From assembly GCA_014529385.2 (NCBI GenBank), contig CM043962.1, forward strand, positions 129,518,074 to 129,582,073: DNA of 64,000 nucleotides, read 5' to 3'. Both the position numbers and the translations under genes were made by a program. This document shows positions 33,325-45,160 of the stretch, piece after piece. The notes below the pieces were generated by a model. It saw nothing but the letters and a program-made list of their open reading frames with translations. It made no database searches and was not told the DNA's origin. The stretch is from Adiantum capillus-veneris. Lineage: Eukaryota; Streptophyta; Polypodiopsida; Polypodiales; Pteridaceae. How positions within the stretch are numbered: position 1 is the first letter of the stretch; each line of letters opens with the position of its first letter.

Positions 33325-34825
33325 AGAGACTGAGAAGTATGTACTTAAAGAACTTCTCAAGGAATTCAGGGATATATTTTCTTGGACATGTCATGATATG
33401 AAAGGTGTTTCAACTTCCGTGGTGCAACACATAATCCTCATGAATAACATGGCTAAACCAGTTCAACAACAACCTACCCAATGAATCCTAAGTATGCAAA
33501 GATCATTCAAGAAGAGATTGAAAAGCTTGTGAAATGCGGATTCATATATCCTATTGAGCACTCAGAATGGGTGTCTCCAATAGTGATTGTGCCGAAAAAG
33601 AATGGGAAACTCAGAGTGTGCATGGATCTTAAAAAGGTCAATGCCGCCACTAGGAGGGATCATTATCCCTTTCCATATTCAGAACATGTGCTTGAAAGAG
33701 TTGCAGGGAAGGAAGCTTATAGCTTTTTAGATGGGTACTTTGGCTACAATCAAATCACAATTGCACCAAAGAACCAAGCTAAAACAGCCTTTATAACTGA
33801 ATTTGGAGTGTTCGCATTTCGTGTTATGGATTTTGGCTTAACCAATGCCCCTGCTACCTTTCAAAGATTAATAAACACTGCTTTTAGAGAATATTTGAGG
33901 GAGTTTTGTGAAGCTTTCTTGATGACCTTTGTGTTTACTCCTCTTGGAAAGAACATATATCATGCTTACAAAAAGTGTTTGAGAAGTGCAGATTGTATCA
34001 CATCTCCTTAAACCCTTTCAAATGCCAACTTTAGGTTAAACATGGAGTCATTTTAGGGCTTATAGTGTCCAAAAAAGGGATTTCCAAAGATGAGAGAAAA
34101 ATTAAAGGCATTGCTGAATTGCCACCACCTACAAACTATGAAGGAGTTCAAAGGTTCATGGGCCATCTTGTTTATTACCGACGATTTATTTTAAACTTTG
34201 CCGAGATAGCTCATCCTTTGTACAAGCGTCTTATTGAGTTCCACTGGACCGCGGAGTGTGACCATGCTTATGAGTCATTGAAAAAGACCTTGACAAGCGC
34301 TCGCATTCTATGAGTGCCCGATTGGAATATAATTTTCCATGTGCATATTGATGCATCAAACTTTGCTATTGGGTGTGTTCTAGCTCAACCAGGAGAACAT
34401 AAATTGGACTACCCCATTAGCTTTGCAAGTCGTCAATTGAATGACGTTGAGAGAAACTACCCCACTACAGAGAGGGAAGGTTTAGCTATGATCTATGCGT
34501 AAAGAAATTTTGCTACTACCTTCTAGCCAACAAGTTTGTTTTCTATGTTGATCATCAAGCCTTGTTGTATCTCGTAAAAATACCTTGTTCCACAGGAAGA
34601 ATTACATGATGGTTGTTAATTCTTCTTGAGTTTGATTTTACCGTTGTGGCGAGACCTGGTAAAAGACATGTCATGGTGGATCATTTCTCTCTCATACTTA
34701 ATGGTGAAGCCCCTACTGGAGTCGATGATGAATTGCCCGATACTTTCTTATTTCTAGTCGAGACAATGCCTGAATGGAGTGAGAAAATTGTGAACTTTCT
34801 AGTTAATGGTTTTTCACCCAAATAG
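33325..34825 (+). pseudogene. Gypsy reverse transcriptase and RNase H remnant
   Basis: RT motifs read VPKKNGKLRVCMDLKKVN, FLDGYFGYNQI and FGLTNAPATFQRL at 33481-34010. The catalytic Asp pair (33921-33926) lies out of frame after a small indel. The RT end and RNase H follow: RFMGHLVYYRRF (34065-34313), HVHIDASNFAIGCVLAQP and TTEREGLAMIYA (34314-34502), and VDHFS with a PTGVDDELPDTFL segment (34613-34825). There are at least five frame breaks. Confidence 0.88.
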
Positions 34826-36132
34826 CTTCGTAAGGATATAGCTCAAAAACTGCTAAAAGAATGTGAACCCTATTCTCTCATTTTGTAGGAACTCTCTACA
34901 GGCTAGGGAAGGACGATATTCTTAGACGTTGTGCCCATGAGGATGAGTATCTATACATACTGCAAGAAGCCCACATGGGTATAACCGGAGGACATTTCTC
35001 AGGGAAACTAACTGCTAGAAAGGTGCTACAATCAAGCTATTGGTGGCCTACCTTATTCAAGGATGCATCACTTTTTTCAAAAGGATGTGATGAATGCCAA
35101 CATTACAAGATCACGCAATGAAAGGATAGGATGCCCTTACATCCTATTAAAGTGACTCAACCATTTGAAAAATGGGGTTTGGACTTTGTAGGCCCAATTA
35201 GTCCGGCACCTCTTAGCACTCAATCTCGATATATTATCGTTGTCACTGACTATGTGACAAAGCAGGTAGAAGCCAAGGCAACACGTAAGGCTGATGCAAG
35301 GTCAACTGCCAAGTTTCTCTTTGAGAACATTATTACAAGATTTGGTTGTCCCTTTGAGATTGTGAGTGACAATGGCACTCATTTTATAAATGGAGTGATA
35401 AAAGAACTCACTACCAACTTAATGATAGATCACCATAAGTCCACACCTTATTTTCCAAGCAAATGGCCAAGCTGAGAGTACCACAACAAGACCTTAATCT
35501 CTACCTTGACCAAAATGGTGGAAGCTCATCGCACAGATTAGGATTTGAAGCTGACTTCAACCCTATGGGCTTATCGTACTTCTTACAAAGTGGCTATTAA
35601 TTGTACACCATTCAAAAAGGTAAATGGCCAAGAAGCAGTTATGCCTTGGGAGTTTGTAATTCCTAGTCTGTGTGTAGCTTTATTAAAAGGTTGGGATGGT
35701 AACCCTTTAGTTGAGCGCTTATATATCCTTGAGAGGCTAGATGAAGAAAGGCTATTGGCTGTGCCAAAAGCACTTTTGGAGAAAGATAGGAGGAAGAAAT
35801 GGTTTGACCGTCATCTAAAGGACAAAGATATCAATGTTGGTGATAAAGTCCTTATGTATGGAGTGCGTAACGAGAAGAAAAAGTTGAAATATGCGGGAAA
35901 AGGATCATATAGAGTATTTGAAATCACCCCACAAGGTACCATTCGGGTCGAAACTCTTGATGGAGTAAAAACCATTGGATTCCTCAATGGGAGTAAATTT
36001 AAAAGATACTATGATCCTATAAGCCAAGAGGAGCTACTTGCCATCCTTAAAAAAAGGACAGCCAAGGCACAAGCCGAGTTGAAGAAGATACAAGCTCACA
36101 AGCTGAGGCTAAGGAGTGACAACAATGTATAA
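34826..36132 (+). pseudogene. Gypsy integrase remnant
   Basis: A single H2C2 zinc module (EAHMGITGGHFSG ... CDECQ) lies at about 34960-35110. The core follows at 35131-35475 with KWGLDFVGPISPA, VTDYVTK and SDNGTHF, then a Gln-Ala-Glu segment out of frame near 35465. The C-terminal part at 35545-36132 includes GDKVLMYGVRNEKKKLKYAGKG. Frame breaks prevent function. No chromodomain is visible. Confidence 0.85.
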
Positions 36133-36179
36133 GACGCCAACGAGAGGCCAACCAAGGAGTTACAAATGCATTCCACAGT

Positions 36180-36560
36180 GAAACAGAGGATGATTGGTTG
36201 GACTCTAACACACCTCTATGATACCCTATTGAGCTAAATAGCGCCTATGGAAAAGTGCTATATAACGCCTTATTGGACACGGGTGCTAAGTATAATCTGC
36301 TATCATATGGGGTGTGGTGTCAATTAGGGAAGCCATCTCTATGTGAGAGTATTATCCAAGTCAAGGGTGTCAACAAGAAAAAAACCACGGTTTTTGGAAT
36401 CTAGTACACTTCTGTAAGTTATGACAACGTGGTTGTAGCTCAAGACTTTTTGGTCATGCCTGTTGAAACTATGGAGGGTAATATAAACCTAGGACGCACG
36501 TGGATGATAGCCACCAAATGCACCATAGATTGGGGGAATGGGGGTGTCACAACGCAACCA
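36180..36560 (+). pseudogene. Second retropepsin-like domain, downstream of integrase
   Basis: After the integrase C-terminus a second aspartic-protease-like sequence appears. It shows ALLDTGAKYNLLSYGVW with the active-site LDTGA at 36273-36287, a downstream VV-rich beta segment, and the closing block NLGRTWMIATKCTIDW near 36490. Two in-frame stops (near 36222 and 36402) break it. The block order (LLD-T/S-GA, NLLS, I-D-W) matches the domain at 51789-52319 in the other gypsy element. Confidence 0.75.
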
Positions 36561-36879
36561 ACTCTTAGAAGTACCACTCAAGCCATAGTCCCTGAGATAT
36601 TGCCTCTTAAGGAAATAAAACCCAAAACATTGCATGTCCAAAAGGTTGAACCATATGTCCCCATAGCCCAACTCTATAGAGCTTCAACTGTTGTAATTGA
36701 AATAAAGCTTGAGACACACAAGACCCATCCTAATATAACAAAGAAAACATACAAGTGGGTCCATAAAGCTTCTTTAGCAACCATAGCTAGTGTTAAAAGA
36801 CAGGAGCCTGGTAAGAGACGTCCCACTTGCCCCCAAGAAATGTAAAGAAATGTTGCATTGGATTCCTTAAAAACTATTG

Positions 36880-37522
36880 GAAGCCCAAAGCTACTATGAA
36901 GAAAATGATCAAATTTGGGTGCCAAAACATAAATTGTGCTCTTACCTGTCACCTGACCCATGTAAGATCAATCCTATAGCTCCAAAACGAATTGACAATT
37001 GCGGAAAGGAAAAAATCATAGAATGCTACACACCCACTCCAGAGCTAGTTTGGGTACCAAAGAAAGAACGATTTGTTCCACCTAGCTCAGGAACATGGAA
37101 GTCAAATGAAGCTTCTTGCTCTTCATGTAGTTCCTATATGGAAATAGAAGCTTCGACACAACCTCCGCCTACCATTGTACATATCCATACAAACAAGGAA
37201 GAGTTTGCACCTCCTGCTGTAAGTTCACCACCTAAAACAACGTTGCAAATAAAATCATGGGAGAGTACCTTACCACCCTTGCAACTAGATGAATGCATAG
37301 GGCGGTAAAAAACTATTGGTTAAAGCCTTCACCCATAACAACTTGAAACGATTGGTTTCAAAAGATGATGACATCATTCCAAAAGGTATGATCTACCCAA
37401 GGAAGGGGGGAGTGTTTGCTGACAGTCATCATTCACTCACTCCCCACTTAACCTTGCTCCTTGACCTCTCAATCTCCAATCTTAGGGAATGTATATATAA
37501 AGCCTTATACTCACAGACATAA
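36880..37522 (+). pseudogene. Tail with W-V-P-K motifs
   Basis: The 36877-37308 frame carries DQIWVPKHK and ELVWVPKKERFVPP, separated by Cys- and Pro-containing linkers. The following frame (37316-37522) ends near 37520. Comparable W-x-P-K repeats lie in the same position in the second gypsy element. Function unknown. Confidence 0.55.
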
Positions 37523-39922
37523 ATAAAAAGTTAAAAGAGCAAGAGCCACCAAACAAAAATCTGGAAACCTATGAGTTCTATGCATAGCACAAAATCATAA
37601 AAACACATTATGCACAAGAACACGACCTTTTGACACGACCCTTATAATATTTGCACTTTAAGCATCATCTATTTGTGTGTACAGATATGGCTAGTACAAT
37701 AGAGTCATCCACTCCTACCTTGGGTGAGAGGTACCCTCTTTACTTTGCACAAGTATTTCACATAGTCTACTTGGTGCTGCTTGCATGTGAATGGGATTTG
37801 GTAGAATATGCTAGCATGTGAGAGGAATTTTGAGGAGTTAGAATGGCTGATACGTCTCTTGACCACGACTGATCCATGCTTACTAGAGGACGTCTCTCCG
37901 ATTGCACAAACTTACCCTCTTGACCAAGATGACTATAGATGTCTACTGATATTCTTAATGAACATTTTGTGCCTCAAATGATGAGGGAGAGTTACATGGG
38001 CTTTCAAGGGCTAACAGAGCATGGGTCAATATGTTTCACGAAGCTTGAAGATATAAAGAGAACTGAACGTCAACATGTATATAATGTATAGAATGAGATG
38101 AGAAAAATGGGTTTTATAGAGATAGTGAATGTATTTCAGGTTCCTTTGAGGAGGTTTCTTATGTTGATACTATATATGAGCTTGAGGTTGTAACGGATTC
38201 TACGATGCAGTATGGAAGCCAAGTTGTGGAAGTGTGCACTCTGGAAATGTATGAAATGACTTTCAAAACATGGTAAATCTTTTGCTTTTCAACGGCATGA
38301 GATAGGATGTGTTAATCCTAGTGTCGTTGCATCTATGGTGATCTTCACTATCCCCCATGTACCTTGGAATTTACATCTATGATGATCTTCACTATCCCTC
38401 ATGGACCTTGGAATTTACATCAAATTCCGGTCCCAAAAGCACATTTGTCAAAGCTAATAGAGTTACTCAATGAGAAAATTAAAATGGTATTTTAGAGCCT
38501 TCTTACCCACCATGTTCAAACAAGTGATTCCCCCCAATCTCTACAATATCCTATTCCCTTGACTCTCTGAGGGGAGTGCAAATAATTAGGTTAGGGTCCC
38601 TTATGTTGTTTGATTGTATTCAATAAAGGTTGGTGCCTCTTCCACTAATGTGCATCCTAGAGGCATTCTTTGTGTTTTCTAGTGTGTACAGGATGTTAGG
38701 ACTTTGAACTTCATGGAGTCTTTCTCTCGTTCACTCTTTGAATCATGCGCGATCATCAACACAAACATATGTTTCTTGTCCATTAGCATTGTCCCTTGTC
38801 TTTTTTGCAATCCATGTTTGTCTACTTTAATTGTGATTGGTAGCAAAATATTCCACACATTTGCCTAGATTAAACATTAGATTCTATATAATTTTTTGTC
38901 ATAATCCCTTGTCTAGGTTTCAGAATCAAGGAGTCTGACTAAGCTAGTTTGACCCAGTTAGGAGTTAGAGATTTTCTCTTGATACCATGGGGAATGGCTT
39001 CCTAATAACCAATGGTTACTTTAGGTTCTTAATCCTATTTAAGCAGCATTGTGTGCAATGCACTAAGGCTTTCTAGTGGGCTTATTCCCTAGTGACCTTT
39101 AGCTTAAGTTTCGTAAAGGGAGTTTACTAGTGTGATGAGCCTGGGGAGGGTAACAATGTTATATGACCCCCCAAAGTTACAAAATAAAAATTCTGAAAAC
39201 GAACAAACAAAAAAATCAAAGTACCACAATGTGAAATCTTAATCTGGAAGAGAAATCTCAGCTTGAATGGTACTTCACTCACATGTATCGCCTATGGTAC
39301 TAGAGCCCTAGAGATTCCTAGTGTGGGCGCTTTTCCTTGAAAAGCAAAAAATCCAAGGCGTACAAAATAAGCACACACATCAAAATTGAATCACTGTGAA
39401 AAGACTTTGGGGGGTCAAGTAAAAGGAAATAAGTCAGGCGGCGACGATTTCATGAGCAATCCCTTTTATTGTAGCTTAACTACAAGGTCTTCTAGGGTGT
39501 AGCCTCTAGTCAGCCCTTGGACATGAAATACTTGGCTCTCATGATTAAACAACTTAATTGATTAGAGAAAATTAAAAAGCTTGCCCATGCTATTAATAGT
39601 TGACCTCTAGTGCCTTTTGACCGTTAAATTATCGACCCCAAAATTGTTTAGTTTTTGACCTTTACAACTGTTTATGCGTTTGATTATATTACAATTAATG
39701 TTTATTGCTGACAAATTGTTTCAAATTCTATTACCAATCAATTTGTCTGCCTACAACTACGTATGCTTTTTCATTGTATATGAGAATGCAATTAATATGA
39801 AATTTTGTTTGATTTTGCAGTGACTCAAGAAGGTTAAGGACATTCATCTCAAATGATTTTCCACCTCGACGAACGAGCTTCAACTAGCCTCCGAGGACGA
39901 AAGCTACATCAAGAAGGGGGCA
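37523..39922 (+). other. 3' noncoding region of the 13.3-kb gypsy
   Basis: Only short broken frames are visible. From ATG near 37687 about 45 codons read as protein (YPLYFAQVFHIVYLVLLACE) before a stop, perhaps the remnant of an accessory ORF. A 44-bp tandem duplication lies at 38330-38417. The purine tract aagaagggggca (about 39911-39922) precedes the right LTR. Confidence 0.5.
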
Positions 39923-40216
39923 TGTTAACCCTCACGGGCACCCTATCACCTACGACAGACGACGTATTATATATTTGGTAGAGTCAGGGACCGTGATTGT
40001 CGGTCTAATAGGTGTGTAGGTGATCGTTGATGAGAGGCGTACCACTTACCTTATTTTTACAGTAGTTGTGCAATGATCGGCCACTGTGGGCACCCCATGT
40101 GTGAACGGGCCAAACTCTTATAAAAGGTCCATTTGACCTAAAAATCCTCATTCTCTGAGGTGTAATCTAAGAAGTGCTCTTGCTCTATCTCTGTCTCCTT
40201 CTCCTTCTATGTGTGT

Positions 40217-40312
<96 letters not shown>

Positions 40313-40539
40313 ATTGCGGCCACATCGACGGTGGCAAGGCAGTAGAGTGCGGCATCGGCGGCAGCTTCTTCTTCTTTGCAGCACAAGATTCTTCACAACG
40401 GCAGCATTGAGAGGTGAGTGACACACCATTGTTCTTTGAGCTTGGTAGGATTCTCTAGCTGTGTGTTTGCAGCCTTTCGAGGCTCACACACAGTGCACAT
40501 GCAAGTTCCCTACCTTCGACACGTACGACAAAGCGTACA
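39923..40539 (+). repeat. Right LTR of the 13.3-kb gypsy
   Basis: It holds a TATAAAA box (40119-40125) and a compound (GT)n(GA)n microsatellite at about 40210-40311. Confidence 0.9.
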
Positions 40540-40544
40540 ATCAC

Positions 40545-41808
40545 ATCTTCTCGTGAGGACACCCAATTTATCATACCATCACCACTCAGACCATCACCGC
40601 TCAGACCATCGCTACTTGCCCCTTGGTGGTCTAACTTGAGGCTTGGGGGCTTAATTGGTGAGCTTGCGTGAAAGTGCAAGAGAGCAGCTGAGGCCTTGGA
40701 ATGGGGAGAGATAACTAGATACTTTCACAACTCGATGTCGCACTGGTCCGCGTGGCTGTCTAAGGCGGGAAGCATCTTGTTGAATCCTACTTCAAAAGAG
40801 GTGGCCAGAAAGATGAACAACAAAGGACTACAACAAATGGGCCAGCTTTGGGACTATATTGGTAGTGATTGGAAAGGATCAGACCAACTAGCGTCCCAGT
40901 TCCAGCTCAATGGGACTGAAAGATTGTTGGTAAATAGAGTCTTCGAATGGCTTACTAATTGCTGCCTACCGACGTGCGAGTCTAGTTTTGAGTGGAAAGC
41001 ATGGCGGTGGCCCATGGACAGACACTTCCATAAACCAAGCACCAAGGAGGTGTATAGCATCCTCATGGTCTCGCTGGACTGGTTCTCCTCCCTCAACAAG
41101 CAGTGGAGCAAATAATGGCCGGAGGCAAGATGGGTGACTACTGCTAAGAACATTTGGTGCTCACAATGGCCATTTAGGATGAAGGTCTTTGTTTGGAAGG
41201 TTCTATGGGGGAGCCTGCCAATTGGGGTGAAGGTCCTAGCTAGAGGGATTGGTCCAGACACATGCCCACAATGTAGATTAGCAAGTGAGAACCTCCGCCA
41301 CCTGTTCAAGGATCGCCCTGTTCAAGGATCGCCCGAGGATCTGCGGCCTAGCAGGAATGACATGCAAGTGGGTTCAAAATACATGGAAGATTGGGTTCTA
41401 CAAGAACGATCTCTTCTTGGGTGGGAAAGTGTTCATGAGACAACCACTGCTAATCAGTACACAAATCGTCAGGTTCTGTTACTTTAAACATGTCTGGAAG
41501 GCTAGGAACTGTCGACTATTTGAGAACTTCATTGAAACAGCCAAATTCACGAAGATCGTCCAAGAAAGCAAGGAAGCGATTATAGCCATTGGGAAACGAA
41601 GGAACTATTAAGAGTGGAAAAAGGTGGTGACTACACTAATATCAAAACCACAAGGGGTTGCGATGGGGTGGCCCCCTTGTTAGCCGATGTACTAATCGTT
41701 GTTGGAAGATGTCATGGCTCGACACGAGCATGACTATCTATTGTAATTCTTTTGGGTTGTTAATATAATCCACTCACAATTGTGAGTTTTGCCCCCCCAA
41801 AAAAAAGA
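40545..41808 (+). mobile_element. LINE 3' fragment with zf-RVT region and A-rich end
   Basis: Plus-strand frames at 40696-41115 and 41134-41487 encode the C-terminal part of a plant LINE ORF2. The zf-RVT block is clear: WPFRMKVFVWKVLWGSLP, CPQCRLASENLRHLF, with the expected Cys and His. The catalytic RT part is absent, so the copy is 5'-truncated or was cut. The 3' region ends in an A-run at about 41799-41808. A 14-bp direct duplication ('gttcaaggatcgcc', near 41306-41335) breaks the frame after the zinc motif. Confidence 0.75.
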
Positions 41809-43770
41809 CTAGACTATAATCGAAATAAAGGAAATATGTCCCTACAATCTTTTTTCTGGTGCTTCATTAGAGGGAATTTGGGCAAATGTCTCGCATTGAT
41901 CTGAGGAAAAAAAGGGAGGAGCTCACACACGGAGAGAGAGAGAGAGAGAGAGAAGAAGAGAGATGTCATGTGTGTCAGTGAAGACGTAGGAGAGAGAGAT
42001 ATATTTTTTTCCTTGGTTCGATGGCAGGTGCGGAATTGCATCCATAGTTTTTTGAGGTGCTAGGAATTGCTAACAGATTCCCTATCAAAATTCTTGCTCA
42101 TATGAAAATTCAAGGACATTCAAGTAGGGAATTAGCGAACGGTGATCGGAAGCTTGCGAAGGGTGGCAGACGAGCGAAGACAGGTGGCATGGAGCAGGGC
42201 CGCGAGGAGATAGTGGGGATCTGCAGTGGGCCACGGCTACAGGTGGATGCCATATGTTGATTATGTGGATCATTATGTAGAGCAAGGGATGAGGGTGGAG
42301 GGTAGAGTATGTATGCTGCAGACGGGGCCAAGCAGGCGTCTTGACTCACGTGCTTGCAACAAGGAAATAGAGCCAGGACAAACAGAGCAAGAAGGAAATT
42401 GTCGGGTGGCCGAGTTGCATCTTTCCCTCCTTCTCTCTCTCTCTCACACACACATTTCTCTACACGGGAGGCCCCAGGTGCACTCCGAGAGTGGACCTTG
42501 GTAGGCAGTGGGGGGAAGGAGTTCATTCTGCCGGTGATTATGTGTATATGTTGGGACAAGAAAGTCAGGGACGCTATTTTCAAATTAGGAGAGCTAGTAA
42601 GGTACACCACAAGACTCCACTTGACTACACCTTTTTTATGTACACAATAATTTCAACTAGCACTTAGTTTATTCCTTGTGTGTTTTCTTGCAGATTTGTG
42701 AGCTCCAATAAATCGAAATAGATGCTATCCTGATGCTCAAACACTGGCAACAAAAACTGGTGTGCCATTGAGGATGCCTTCCTCGATCGTCCTTCTTAGT
42801 CAAATTCACCTCTTGGTTCACGTGGTGGAGGGATAGCATATGTGGAGTAGTGCACGCACGATGGATGTTCTTCTAGAGAGGTTTGTAAAGACTCAAAGAT
42901 TTTGTGTGGCTACGGTCTCAAACTAGAGGCATGTATGGACGAGGGTGGATTGTTCAAGAGGCATTTGTTTAATATCAAAGTATTTGGGCACAAGTTGATC
43001 CTTCAATGCCTGCATGTGGTCAAACGAGGAAGATTCAAGGATGACTTCACATTGACAAGTGGAAAGGGAACCTACTTAACATGGATATGAATCTATCCCG
43101 AGTGGTCGATAACTTTTGCATTCTCAATGCAAAGATTATGACCAAGTTGGTGGACTTGTGGACAGTGGCAAGTCTAAAAGTGTTGCAAGAGAGGGAAGCA
43201 TGGAAACAAGCACATGGAGGACGGAGGGCATCCCCAGTGCTAGACACCTTTCATGTTTCCCAGATCTCATTAGTGCAGAGTGGATTCATGAGACAATGAC
43301 CGAGGCAAAACCGCCGGAGGAAGAACACTCACCAACACAGAATGGGAGTATGCAGAGGTGTGTACCAAAGGTAGAGTACTCATATACTAAACCATATTGT
43401 CTCGCTATTTGTTGAAATTATCTTTAATATGTATTTGATAAATTAAAATATTTTTCTATTTTGTAGTGCCTTTCCTTTAACTCTATTGGTCAAAGGGACA
43501 AACGGTCGTCACTTCGTACGCGCCACATTAACGAGCGTAGAACCACCATGGATTGTGCCTCATGGGGCAACTTTGCCACAGACGTGTGATGAAGCCGGTA
43601 CTGCGGACACTATTGAAAGGATATTAAAGGTTAATTTTAGAACCTTTCATAGCTTCATTCTTCGAGTGCAAGTGGTTTGCAAATGTGTCTAGGACGCATG
43701 AGAATGCCTCTACATGGTGGACTTAGTGTGCTCACACAGGGAGGTATGACAATTTAGTTTTACCGCGCAC
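41809..43770. other. Intergenic; only doubtful frames
   Basis: Several short frames lie here (for example 42902-43090 and 43081-43299), but none shows a family motif or clear gene structure. A GA-rich run lies at about 41934-41962. Confidence 0.4.
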
Positions 43771-43771
43771 T

Positions 43772-44061
43772 TGTGAGAAGATGAGTGACATGTACCTTTT
43801 TTATTATTATTTAGTTGTTGTATCGTTAGTTATACCAATGTTACTCACTTTGAGATTATATTTTATAGGTCATCTATATCCCAACAATCCACCAACCAAA
43901 AAATTTGGTTCGCAATTGTGAGCAGGTGAGTGACATGTACCTTTTTTATTCTTATTTACTTGTTGTATCGTTAGTTATACCAATGTTACTCACTTTGAGC
44001 TTCTAATTTATTGGTCATCTATATCCCTGCAATCCACTAACCAAAAATTTGGTTCGTAATG
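43772..44061 (+). repeat. 145-bp tandem duplication
   Basis: The segment around 'gacatgtaccttttttatt' (43787) recurs at 43932 with few substitutions. Each copy ends in a phrase reading 'ccaaccaaaaa...tttggttcg' or a close variant. Confidence 0.9.
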
Positions 44062-44165
44062 ATGATGAAGATGATGAGATGGAGGATGACGAACTCGAAG
44101 ATGATGAAGCTGACAATGCATCCACAAACGACAATTCCGTTTCTCTCTTTATTGATTTAGGAGCC
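44050..44165 (+). pseudogene. Acidic reading frame cut by the 19-kb gypsy element, 5' part
   Basis: A plus-strand frame open into the gypsy boundary encodes an acidic run (NDDEDDEMEDDELEDDEAD) and then a Ser/Asn segment ending in FIDLGA. It reaches the target duplication GAGCC at 44161-44165. On the other side of the element, at 63197, the same codon phase stays open for 36 codons. The frame is thus one exon split by the insertion. The family is not recognised. Confidence 0.55.
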
Positions 44166-45111
44166 TGTTAAGGCGGTTACGCCGCTAGCAGAAGCTAAAT
44201 AGCGAGAACTCAACCAACAACAGAATTTGTCAGACGAGGACGGAGCTTGACCCGCAGGCGCATGGAAACAACTAGGTGGGTGTCAAATCACCTACTCGAC
44301 CTTCTAATGACAATCACTACTAAGGAAATCAAATCTAAGTTCTAAAATACGCAAGTGACTGAAATCCGTACTACGAACGAATGCTATACGAAACAGGATC
44401 TAGAATCATTGAATCGATCTCAAACTCAAGGGGAAGTCTATACACTAGGTAAGAACAACACCCTAAAGACTTGAACTGCAAAATCAACCTATAAACACTC
44501 CGTGCGGCAAACGCGTATGAAGACAGGCCGAAAAATACAGGTGACCGAAACTTGACCCCGATGGTACTAATGTGTAGCTCTACTCGTTGTGGTTCTATAG
44601 ATATGCTGCACGCTCTATTCCGACACACGAGTTGGAAGAAAACTCACACCGAAGCTCGTAGGAACTTACCACACATAGAAGCCGATAGCGCGCACTCTTG
44701 GTATCTGTGCGTAGCTCTCACCGTTGCTAACACAATGGCGGTGTCGCTTCTCCAATGGCGGGCCCGTAGCTCGCGTAGCAAGAAGATAAGACTCTCTCTC
44801 TCTCTCTCTAGACACAGTCACGGCGCTCAAAAAACTCACTTTGATTAATAATTGAATCTCCTTTAGGTTACAAAACTTTGGCTTATATACCTCAGCCTTG
44901 GAGGTGAGAACATCTCTAATTATTTACATCAACAGGTGAAATTACTTCGGGATTACAAGCTGGAAACTCAATTGAGTCCCGTTACTTAATGAATGGCTCA
45001 AATCAAAATTAATGTCGGAAAGACATTTATTACAATCAATGGTTACAAAATGATGGGTGTGAGCAAAAATGTGGTGTGATCCTCTGCTGGACTTCCTCTG
45101 CTGGCTCAACA
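44166..45111 (-). repeat. 3' LTR of the 19-kb gypsy
   Basis: It is 946 bp with TGTTAAGG and CTCAACA ends, nearly identical to 62246-63196. Confidence 0.93.
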
Positions 45112-45124
45112 CTCCCCCCCTCCG
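45112..45124 (-). other. Polypurine tract of the 19-kb gypsy
   Basis: The minus strand reads GCGGAGGGGGGGAG directly before the LTR. Confidence 0.85.
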
Positions 45125-45160
45125 CGTTCATGTCGTCCTTGACATGACTTTTAGGCTTGG

